DNA from: Haliclona indistincta
Lineage: Eukaryota; Porifera; Demospongiae; Haplosclerida; Chalinidae
NCBI GenBank assembly: GCA_964017065.1
Contig: OZ024783.1
Location: 9,375,367-9,439,366, forward strand
Reading direction: 5' to 3'
Length of the DNA stretch: 64,000 nt
Each line of letters starts with the position of its first letter. Position 1 is the stretch's first letter. This document shows, in pieces, positions 31,548 to 42,600 of the stretch. Under the pieces are notes generated by a model, which did no database searches, was not told the origin of the DNA, and was given only the letters and a program-made list of their open reading frames with translations. The position numbers and the translations under genes are program-made.

Positions 31548-32588
31548 ATGTATAATCCGACTTTCCTAACGTACTGTGCTATTGACTTCTTTCCCTCTGC
31601 TGTTGTAGTCTTTGGAGCACCTCTTCTCTTTCCGTTCATTCTAACAGGACTGATTATCTATCATTTGATTCGAAAATACCTACTCCCGAATTTGCTGAAA
31701 AATTGGTCACTCTTGGATTTATTTGAAAAAGCAAGCAGACACTTCTTTGACAAGGTTTTACACCGGTCAAAACTATTCCCAGAGCAGTACGTGGTATCAG
31801 GCTACAGGGCCCCGAGATGGTACATATACTGGCTATTTAGTTTGCTATACGGCATGATAGATTTTGCTATAGCACTATTTTGGGACAATTTTGTCTTATC
31901 AGAAGTAAATTTTTGTAAAGCCGGAGACGAAGAAAACCAGGCATGCTTTTACATGCCTCCGAGTTACTTAGATATAGACTGGTCTGCTTACCCTCTAACA
32001 AATTGTGACGATATCAACAATTTAACCGACTATACCCTGCTTTGCTTCGAGTTTGAATTTGGTTTTGATAAAGCCACAGCAGCTGCTGGTGGTGTGTTCA
32101 TACTTGCTTCTCTGGTTCTCACCATCATTACAATACTCATTCTGAACTGCGCCAACAACACGGACACTACCACTCCTCACGGAAAGTGCAAAAGACACTT
32201 TCGTCGATCGCTGGCTCTTATTTTCCAGCTCATTGGAATTACTGCTTCTATTGTTATACCGATTGGACTGTTCATTAACCCCTTTATCACTAGTACCTTG
32301 TACAGAAACCCTAGAAGTTTGCTGAAAATGCTATCCGCAGTCTATCTGATTCTGTTTGCCTGGACTACCCCGTGGTGCTGGTTTGTGGAGGAAGATATAC
32401 ACACGAAGAAACACCGCATAAGAAGAATGGTGAAAGAAATAAGAGAAGGAATAGCGGAAAGAAAACCGCTCATAGAAGGAGAAGAAACCACGATACAGAC
32501 GCTTCAGAGTACGGTGATAAGCGGTTTGGATCAAATACTGACGAGTGATGAAGAAACTGAGCAAGACCGAAAACTAGTTACGAAGTGA
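31548..32588 (+). CDS. Five-pass membrane protein, divergent paralogue family member F
   Basis: A complete 346-residue single-exon gene 20 kb from the main array. Hydrophobic segments lie at ~15-42, ~97-122, ~178-204, ~225-248 and ~262-285. Family marks are retained but diverged: FFDKVLH, YVVSGYRAPRWY, ALFWDNFVLSEVNFC in pass 2, a Cys/sequon loop (NCDDINNLTDYTLLCFEF), KATAAAGG in place of GSATGSA, and TPWCWFVEE after the last pass. The cytosolic tail is long and charged (~290-346). The C-x(8)-C spacing in the loop differs from the array members. Function unknown. Confidence 0.8.
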   Translation: MYNPTFLTYCAIDFFPSAVVVFGAPLLFPFILTGLIIYHLIRKYLLPNLLKNWSLLDLFEKASRHFFDKVLHRSKLFPEQYVVSGYRAPRWYIYWLFSLLYGMIDFAIALFWDNFVLSEVNFCKAGDEENQACFYMPPSYLDIDWSAYPLTNCDDINNLTDYTLLCFEFEFGFDKATAAAGGVFILASLVLTIITILILNCANNTDTTTPHGKCKRHFRRSLALIFQLIGITASIVIPIGLFINPFITSTLYRNPRSLLKMLSAVYLILFAWTTPWCWFVEEDIHTKKHRIRRMVKEIREGIAERKPLIEGEETTIQTLQSTVISGLDQILTSDEETEQDRKLVTK

Positions 32589-33605
32589 ACAACTTTCTAA
32601 TCGTCCACTTATTTCTCTACCATGTGCATGTAAATCACGTTACCATGGATGTGTACTATAGATACGGTATAATAGATTCCTAATGTAATAGTTGTGTGTT
32701 GCAAATAACAAAATCACAGATAACAATAAGCTATTGTATAGTGAGTTCCTCAGACATAATTAACAGGTGTGTATTCTTTATAAAACATTTAAATTTGTCA
32801 TCTTCATTATTCAATTTGTAACAATAGAACGTTCCTAGGATATTTATGCGTGTGTTTTTTTTAATCATAGTTCCTTGTACATTGTTATAACCATTTAAAT
32901 CCAACAATGTCATAATGTGTGTGTGTAACACTGGCTTGCGCTGACTTACTTGGTCAAGTAGAGACATCAGATTGCGCATGCACACACATTATACAGTATC
33001 TAATGCTATGGACTATAATAGACTACACACATGTGGCTCACTTGATTTCACTAGAAGGTGCTTCAGCTCACACTGGGACGATCGGAGAATGGATCGAAGG
33101 CATCTCAGTCCCTCAACAGACGGCGAAGAGGAGGATGTGGAGACTGTATTGGAAGAGGGGCTGTCCTTGTGGTGCCATAGAGACAGAAACCGTTCGATCT
33201 CCTAAATCCAAAACAACACTGTCATGACAAGCTTTTCTGTCGAGATTATAATCAACAATATTGCCCTACAGCTAGTAATGAAATTTTAAGTTTGAGATTC
33301 GACCAATGTGATGATACACTGTGCAACCTTGCTGCTTACACAAATGTTGCATGCAACTGGAATGAAACGGCATTTTATTCAAGCAACAATGTTGTACGCA
33401 AAAAATTTGCTTTAACTTCGCCTGACACACTGCGTGAGTTTGTTGTAAGAAACATTGTTTGGTTGCGCACAACAAAGTTAATTATGGTCTATGTAATATC
33501 CAGCAGCTTGCTTTAAAATCGTGAAGTCATGCTAATACTATAATTTATGCTTTCCTCTTTGTAATTATACTAATACATGTGAATACCTACTCAGTGTACT
33601 GTTAC
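32589..33605. other. Region between member F and the last ATM exon seen
   Basis: No ATM exon is visible here on the minus strand although FAT-domain exons should follow. A plus-strand stretch at 33053-33205 (GEEEDVETVLEEG) after a possible acceptor TTCACTAG could be a 3' exon of an unknown gene; weak. The rest shows nothing I recognise. Confidence 0.4.
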
Positions 33606-36600
33606 CTCAGCCAAGCTCAGTTCACCAGTTGCCTCTCTGATCTCTCTCCATCGTTCTGATAGTTTAGTGAAGGGCTCCTGAGAGGGGAATGGATCCAGCC
33701 GAGAAGCATACTCTATCAGGTCAGGTGACTGGCAGTGATCCATCAGATACTCTAACAACCCAAGCACCTACACGNNNNNNNNNNNNNNNNNNNNNNNNNN
33801 NNNNNNNNNNNNNNNNNNNNNNNNNNNNNNNNNNNNNNNNNNNNNNNNNNNNNNNNNNNNNNNNNNNNNNNNNNNNNNNNNNNNNNNNNNNNNNNNNNNN
33901 NNNNNNNNNNNNNNNNNNNNNNNNNNNNNNNNNNNNNNNNNNNNNNNNNNNNNNNNNNNNNNNNNNNNNNNNNNGGAAAGAGGGAGGAAAAAGGGGGAGG
34001 GAAAGAGGGAGGGAGGGAGAGAGGGAGGGAGGGATAATCAGAAACAAGATCATAACTGAAAGACATCGGTTGCTGCAAATCAGCACATAGAAGCTTAGCA
34101 CAGATAGATGTGAAGGTCACAAAGCACCAAAAATTCCAAAGTATCTCTAAAGATCAAGAATGATCAGTTATACATGACTAGTACTTATCATTGTACATAA
34201 CTTATCAAAATAATTTAAACAGCACACACAACAGTAGTCATCTACATGTTGTATAAGGTAGATAAGGTGGTGGTAGGCAAACACAATGTCACAATACAAT
34301 ATGTCTCACCTGTCTACCGAGTGGTGATGAGCGTTGAGCAAAGGGAACCATTGTGGACACAATACTATGAAGATGACCACCAAGCACCTATACAAAAAAG
34401 AGGACAAAGATAAAATTAACACCCAAAGTCACATTGGAACCCTTCTAATCCGGACACCCTTGGGGACCCACAAAATTATAGTGCCCTGACCATGATGATG
34501 TCCTGATTTCAGGAATTCTATTACATTTTAAAGTAATTTTATTCGGGATCATATGAAATGTACGCATTATAACGTATCCTCATTTGAGGGGTTTCACTAT
34601 ACGTCAGAGGAGCTCGGCTAGTGTCAGAAACATAAGCTTACTTGAGGGCAATGTTCAATAGCAGCTTTACACAGTGTGTGTAATGTAGCACAGCATGGCG
34701 GGAATAGCTCTGCTAGCTCCAGCTGGTCCATCTTGTGGTTGTTAATGATCCTGATCACACTGTGGACAATGTCCATTACCACGAATCGCACTGTTCCTGC
34801 TAGACCGGTTTTTAGCTCCTGACAAACCAGGTTAACAAACAGACTATAGGCAAGGAACAGCCGTTTTCGCTCAAAGATTCTATGAGTTGAAAGCAGTCGA
34901 AGATTGAGACTGAGCAGAATGTTCTGAATAGTATCCTGGAGAGAAAGAGACATAAAATCAACAACACAGTACAAAATGAATAATAAAATTACTTTAATAT
35001 TTTCAAATTATTTCAATAAACAAGTAATACGACTACACTAAGATGTAAAAAAAGAAAGAACAAAAATATATAAGAATTTATGCACAGTGGAATCATGATT
35101 ATGTAATATTTAAACCACTTATGGAAGTGCATTGCGTAATTTAAACCATGAGGGCGTGGTCAATAATGGTCTCGAACGCTGACAATGAACTCGCCTTCGG
35201 CTCGTTCTCGACTGTTATTGGGACGTCCGAGTGCTTTGAGTCGAGCAATGCACTGCCAAGAATGGTCTAAATGCTCATCGTGTGGGCTCTGCACTCTTGT
35301 GCTAGGCTGGCGCCGACGAGCAACAGAAAAGTGTGATTTATGCAATTTAATGCCATGGCATACTATCTGAAAAGGAAGAAGACCAGTTAGCCCATTATTA
35401 GCTTGAGATGACAGAGATGGGATCCAGGTTAAGTCATGAGACAGTCATGTGCTAATAGTAGATAAAGTACCTCGTAAGCATCCATTTAACGATAAGAAAG
35501 CAGGTTGGGCATGGGTTACCTTCACAACAACTAACTGAAGAACAAAACAAAGTGACATTCATTGGGCGATAGTGAGCATATAACAGTGTATGTTACCATA
35601 ATCAATCAAAGCATTGGAGTATTGAACATCTTCACCAAAGAGATGCATACATCCAATATCCAGATAAGGTATGGTACAAACTTCAAAAATAATTACAGAT
35701 ACATCTGAAATTACTATTTCTTTTATTCAGTTTCGGGTCACTAGAGCAGCCAGACTAAGTTTTCAGCTTGAAATCAATTAACCAGACGAAGATTCTATTC
35801 TTGGGTCGTTTGGACAGAGCCAAGAGAGCGATGGCCGTTCGAAACTAGACAATTTTAGCATGCTCTCGAAGTTGCTTGACTGTTTTGAAGTTGATCATGA
35901 TTCCTTATAAATATATTATACTTCACAATAACAATAATGCTATTTGGACAGAGATATACACTAGTGAAAACGACCACGGGGACGGAGGTCAGTTCTTTAT
36001 CTGTGAAAGTTGTCTCTGTGTATCAAATGCCATACTCTCAGTCATTCAGGCATAAATTAGACATTTTAAAAATGGTTTATCACTATTACTGTACAACATA
36101 GATTGGTCATGTGTTGCGTGTAGAATTTCAGTGTCGGAAATGTAAGATGAAGCAATGGTGGCCTAGCTCAAGAGTGTTTGATGGCCGCTATTTGATCAAC
36201 CAAGTCAGTTTTGTAAAATTGTAACTAGAATTCGAAGAGGATGGTTAATAGTTCTTCGATACAGTAACTCACTTTACAATCTTGTGTACGGTATCTTGTA
36301 AATGTAATTGGGGCGAGCCTGAGCGAGCCCCACATTGATTGGCACAATGGCCCACGCGGCGGGGAATGTATCTATCTATCTATGTATCTATCTGTCACGG
36401 GGTAGCGTTTGTCCTTTTCAATCCATATGGCGAGGCCCATACTGTAGTATTGTATGCGAGGCCCACGAGGGCAGCAATTGCAAGGCCCCGGGATTGCACG
36501 TTCTTTCATAACTACTTGACGTTCTTTCATAACTCGATTGCAAAATGGACGACTCGACGATTCGCCTTCCCATCTCGCTTTTCCATGAATCATGATGCAC

Positions 36601-39600
36601 CCGGCGCCCTCATCAGCGATACTGTGACTGACGCTGCAGCAAGAACCAGGGCTTTGGCGCGGGAGAGGAAGCGCAGACTGCGTGAACTTGAAGAGAGACG
36701 CCTCTGCTACTCGGGCCATATAATTCCGCGCTGTATTACTCTCCATTACAAATAATTGAGCAAACAGACTTTCACACCTTCGTGAAAGGGCTAACAAAAG
36801 ACTGTCTACAGAAACTGAAGAACATAGGTTATAGTTATTGACTCAATGCTAAGACATGTCTTGCTTATGACTCCTCCTTTTTCCCGGACACTGTTAAACT
36901 ATGGAACAAATTACCTGCTGAGATTGTCATCCCTCTCTGTTTTCAAGAGAGATATTCGTGGCTATCTATCTAGTAACTTATGACGTTTGTCTTTTCTTTT
37001 GGTTGGTACCGTTGAAGCTTTTATGCTACTGGTACAGCCATGCAAAATTGTCATAGAAAAAAGTATTTAGAGAGAGCAGAATATTATATTTTAATACTAG
37101 CAACAACTTCTGACTCCAAAGGGATGGTTTTGGTTAATTATCAATGAAAGAACACAACAGAGGAAGATAGATAATAAATTGTTACTATTAATGAATTTTA
37201 TTTATGTGCGAGGCAAATACATGCTGTAAGTATACCAACTTATATGTTACATACTAACAAGGCTAAAGTATATCAATGCTCAGGCTCGCCCCTGCCATTC
37301 CATGAATGTACTAGTATTTATGTTCAGGTTAGTACATGCATTAACTTGTTCTGGGATCATCTCTAGCCACTACATTCATTTTGTAGATTTAGCTGGCATT
37401 GGAAAAGTTGGAAAATGGTATATTCAATCTGGTAGGTGATAATTCGTGCTTTGTAGATGTATGTACAACTAATGGTTTACAAGTCAATGAAGTACATTGA
37501 AGTTGTGCAGTCTTGGAACCAATTTGTCTTAAAATAACTTCCAAATCACACAACAGCTGAAGAGGTTAGTAGTTTATTAGAAGTATATACAGACTGTATA
37601 ATTTTACTGATTCTAGACCACACTTGTGGGAAGCATCATCCCTGCTGACATGGTGCATCTGCATGTTGAAACGTATCGCACTGCAAGCCGAGAATGCAGA
37701 CAAAGCGAGACAGACATGCGATCATGTCAGCTTAGTTATCCAACAATCCAGAAAGCACGGGGCGACGGCTGGTGCACCTATGACCAGCTATGTCATCAAC
37801 ATGCAGCTGCCAAGCCAGACCGGCCCTGGGCCACACAAGATGGCTCCATTCACGCTGCAACAATCGGCACACACTGCCGCCTCTGCACAGAGTCAGACCA
37901 ACTGGCGCAAGAATGTGCATTAGCCTCAATCCTAAACCAGAACCAACTAGACCGCTTTGCACAACACAATCAAGCTGCCTATCGTCGACCCTTGCCTGCT
38001 CCGGCAAACATGACCCGTCCTATCTGCAACTCCTGGAATAGAGGGAAGTGCGCAATGTGTCTCTGTGCAGCTATAGGCACATCTGTGCCACATGCCAGGA
38101 GGGTCAACAACAAGCTAAGGACTGTGCGCACACCCCGATGGACAGCATCTTCCATCGACCTCCTCCACCCCCACGTCATGGCAACAGGGCGTAAGGGGCC
38201 TCACATAATCTAACCCAAAGGACCAATGCTCACAGCCGACTCCAGGTTGCAGCGGCATTATCTGCATATACTAACTGCTGCTGACTTACTATGCATGATT
38301 CGCTGAATTTGCTTATTCTACTGTTAATTCACTACTGCTAGCGCATGCATTTGCCATTATCATAGTAAAATAGACTGTATAAAGGCAGCAGAATCTTGTA
38401 TCATTTGTATCTTCTACATTAAGCATTCCATTCCATTAAGCATTAAGCATGACATTCGTCAGTGACTTGATCGTAGTCATGTTGAGTATTTACAACTAGT
38501 GTTTGGTATTCTCATCCAATAACCATCAGCAGCACATAATCATGCAGAACATGCATAACCGCATTATTAAAATTAAATAATGTAAATTTCATTCTTATAG
38601 TCAGAAACATTGTGTTATTATGACCTGAACATGTACACAGCAATTCGAACATGTTTAATTCATTCTTGTGTACTTGGATCAATTGTGATAAAAATATCAG
38701 TCCAGTCCGTGGGACTACAGCATGTGAGTAGGCATGAAAAATTATAATGATACGGATTGTCTGTACAATGTGCATGCTTATAGTGTGATGGGCCTATGTT
38801 CATTAACTTTAAGAGAGGCAAGAAAGCCCAGACTTCAAAGGAACGATCTCCAATGGGATTGGAAAGGAGAGACTCATTGGGTTTAGTTCCAGTTATGAAA
38901 ACTGCCTGCTCAAATTTTTTCTCGAAAGAGAACCTGTTTTATTGGAAAACTGTGAAATCAAACGGGCTAGGCGCAGAACAAACATGGAAGTGGTGCTGAA
39001 AGTGGGACTAAAATATCCAAGTCACCTGAATCGTTCTTCATTCCTGCTGCGGAGTTTGAAGAAGAATATTTCAAAGCACTTTTTCGAAGGTGTAGCAGAA
39101 AGTAAAGTAAAAAAGCTTTAATAAAAAAACTGGAAAGTGTAGGGATGACTCTTAAAAAAGGAAAGGAACAAGATGGGATGATGCTTGCAAAAGTAAAGGA
39201 ACAAGATGGAATAATGCTAAGCTTGCAAATGTAAAAGTCCCAAGTATTCCTACATCAGCGGCTTGAAGGAGGACGCAGTCCAATGGAGTAATTGACGGTT
39301 GTAAATAACTAGAGGTATATGTGTTTAGGAGGACGCAGTCCGATCAAGTAGTTGACAGTTGTAAATAACTAGATGTATCTGTGTTTGGAGGACGCAGTCC
39401 GATGAAGTAATTGATGGTTGTAAATAACTAGAGGTATCTGTGTTTAGGAGGACGCAGTCCGATGAAGTAGTTGACAGTTGTAAATAAGCTTCAGATAGCT
39501 GTGTTTGGAGGACGCAGTCCGATGAAGTAATCGACAATTGTAAAGGTATAGGAAGAGGATTCCGTATTTGTCAGTTGCGTCGCAGCAAGCCGCTGATGTA

Positions 39601-42600
39601 GGAATACTTGGGACTTTTACATTTGCAAGCTTAGCATTATTCCATCTTGTTCCTTTACTTTTGCAAGCATCATCCCATCTTGTTCCTTTCCTTTTTTAAG
39701 AGTCATCCCTACACTTTCCAGTTTTTTTATTAAAGCTTTTTTACTTTACTTGTTCCTGTTACTTTTTTGATCACTATCAGTTTGAACTTATTATTTGTAT
39801 TCTATGTTAGATGTTATTTCATTTTGACAACTCTGTGAGCAGCAGTTACTAGTCTAGCAGATGTGAACGTGCACAGCTAGGATCTGGAGAGTAAGGAGTG
39901 TAGTTTAAAATAATGTTTAATAATTATTACCAATCATTCATTGAAAGGTTTAAAATAGTAAAGAGGTTAAGGACGCAGACAGCAAAATATCAAGTCCAGG
40001 TATGATTTGACAACATGATACTTGTTAGTACAGTAATGGATGAAGTAAGAGACTAATACTGACAACTCGTGATGCTGCAAGCCTAATAGTACGAGCGAGC
40101 ACGCCTAGTAGAACCTTGTTGATGTCAATATCACACTCACAGAGGCTTCTAGTCCTTTACAACTTATCTGCGTGGTGTAGGAACCTTACTGTGCGTAGAA
40201 TCTTGCTGCCTGTAACTTAGAATACTTGTTCACGTCTGGGTATGTCAGTTTTAACCCGCCATCTGAAGCTTTAACGAACAGATCAGTGTTACTTAGGGTA
40301 TAATACTGCTCTAGACAAATTTCACACCTCTGGCTTGCGCGCTGAAGCGTCCAGAGCAGAGACAAACGCAGTATCGATCGAGATAGCTACAAAACTGATG
40401 TGGGCGGAGTTAATGATACGAGCGTCAAGAGGGTTAAATATTTAATGTCGTCTTCAGTCCAAAACGGCCCAAAAACCATGTTTTTCATGGATTACTCGCT
40501 TCTGGTAGTGTTTAATGCCTATCTAAGAAGTAAGTGCACTATTCCAGATGTATACACGTGCAATTGTGGAGGTTTGGTAGTGATTCGTTCACTCAGGACA
40601 GCGCTAGGCTTACTGAAAGAAGAAAGAAGAAGAAGAAGAAAGAAGAAGAAGAAGAAAGAAGAAGATGAACATTTCGCGTGGGCGGCGATTTTTGTTTACC
40701 ACTTTAGAAACGTCTACTCGCTTCGCCAAAGGTATTTCCAAGCTCAGAACAATCGCCTGATCAATCCTAGATGTCTGGAATCTCGAGAAACGCTACAACA
40801 ACGAAGATCTTCAACGGCCTCCCTGAGAGTCGCCATCTTGATTTTCGTCGACAAGCAAGCAGTCCCGGCGACTTTCATAGACTTCCTACAAGCGCTCGCA
40901 CTTCAGATTCCCTTAGAGATAGTGAAAATGCAGTAGAAATGTATAACAGTGGAGATATGTGCGAAAACTCATTTTCACACATGAGTAGCCGCCATCTTAG
41001 TTCGAGGTCATCCCTACATATCATTGCCGATCGGCAATGATAATACAGCACAGTATTTCTTTATTTATGGAATCTTGCGTAAAATTATCGGAAAATGGTA
41101 TACAAGAAAGTCGATTGCTGATTCTGATGGCATAGTTCAAATTCCGACAACTACAGATTCAAGTTCTGCAGAACAAGGCACTAATGACGATGAAGACATG
41201 TCAAAGCTTTGGTGCTACTGTAATGAACCAAGCTGTCCTGTTGATCGCAGAGATCCACGCTTGGCGTTTCCTCACTGATAGCTCTTTAGTTTTTGCTCCC
41301 AGGTGCTCTATAATCGCTGGAATACTGTGAAAGGAGACCCCTTCATCGCGGCCTTGACGATTTGTACAGTGAACACACAACAGCTTTTAACCATAGTTAA
41401 CACTCCGGTGCCTGCGCGGCTGCCCCCAAAGATGGCGGCTTCCTGTTAATGACGTGTTGTAACGTCATGTGCAAGGTCTCTATTATCCTTTACTATCAAT
41501 GATCATGGCTAAACTCAGCAACAACAGTATACAACAACAGTTTCGTCCAAAATAAGACAATTATTAGAACATGGTGTCAAACACATGATTGTACTACAGT
41601 AACTGGGAGAGTAATAAATAACAAAGTGCGGGCAACGTTTAAAGCTCAATATTTGAACTCAAACACAGTGCTGACCTTTTCTTTTCTCTTTGACATGAGC
41701 GCGATGAAGGAGATACCTTTAACGTTGTAGCACGTTGGGAGATATTCAAGTGTGGCGGTGATAGATCGAGAGGTGTAGTGAGGGACGGGAGGGATTGGAT
41801 CACATGCTCTGAGGTACTTGGACAAGAAAGACGATGAGGATGGAGTCTCGTACAACCGAACAAGCAACTCAACAACAAAGTCGCTGATACTGTTCTTGAA
41901 CAATCTGTCAAACTCCTGCAAAACAAAAGGGTTAAAAAGTAGAAATGCAGTGGAACTTCTAAATAACAGACGTGAATGTGGGAGACTGTTTAGAATATGT
42001 TCACTAAACAGTAAATAAACAGTGAAAGTCTTTTGTTCACTGTTTAGAGGTTAAACTGTACAGCGGTTTTGCAATTGAAATATTAGAAATAGTAAAGTTT
42101 TTAAATCCTTGCTATAGAAACATGCAGTTATAAGGCTGTTTGTAGTATTGTCTATATTCATACATCTCACACAATTAATTTAAACAAACAATGCTATTAC
42201 CTCGTTTCCTAGCAACCTGATAAGGTAGTCATGTGACTTGGTAGCATCAGCCATCCTCTCCTGGCTATCTTCTTCTCTCTCCTTCTCATCTCGTTGGGCG
42301 AAGGAGGTCAAGATGAACACCATGGAGACATCAAGGCAAGGCTGAACTAGCTCGGATAATGGCTGCCCACATAGTGTAGCAATAGAGTCGAGGGTCTCTG
42401 TTCTTCCTGAGGCTATCAGGTAAGGTATGATCTTTGATGAATATGTTCTGGAATAGAAAAAAAAAGACAAATGCAAAAGTGCAAAAGGCAAACTAAATCC
42501 AAAGCACCATGCATACCATTGCTTTGTTATAAAGTGACAGTTTGAGAACAATAAAGGCAATGATAGCCATAGACAACTCTTTTATTGTGCACAATTGCAA

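Larger units (their letters stand above)
34936..41675. other. 6.7-kb ATM intron filled with transposon remains
   Basis: It separates exons that join without loss (KRKEK to DTIQNILL). It holds a Helitron-like element (36310-37292), a DIRS-like gag (37626-38213), a foldback (39100-39751) and a MITE-like unit (~40560-41041). 34936-36309 and 38214-39099 contain nothing I can name. At 41204-41235 is a short PHD-like remnant, [11 protein letters not shown]. Confidence 0.8.

Noticed and set aside
9500..33605. FAT/kinase exons of ATM to the left of the last exon
   Set aside because: I looked for GDRHxxN and DxG-type kinase motifs and the following HEAT/FAT stretches on the minus strand and found none; one GDR string near 33200 lacks any supporting context.
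33689..34120. Open frames across the N run
   Set aside because: Artefacts of undetermined bases.
40400..40936. 178-codon plus-strand frame as a gene
   Set aside because: It spans an AGA microsatellite inside a repeat unit, has no domain, and lies in an ATM intron.
41040..41278. Gene with PHD finger ([11 protein letters not shown])
   Set aside because: Only the first knuckle is present and it follows a MITE end; treated as a remnant.
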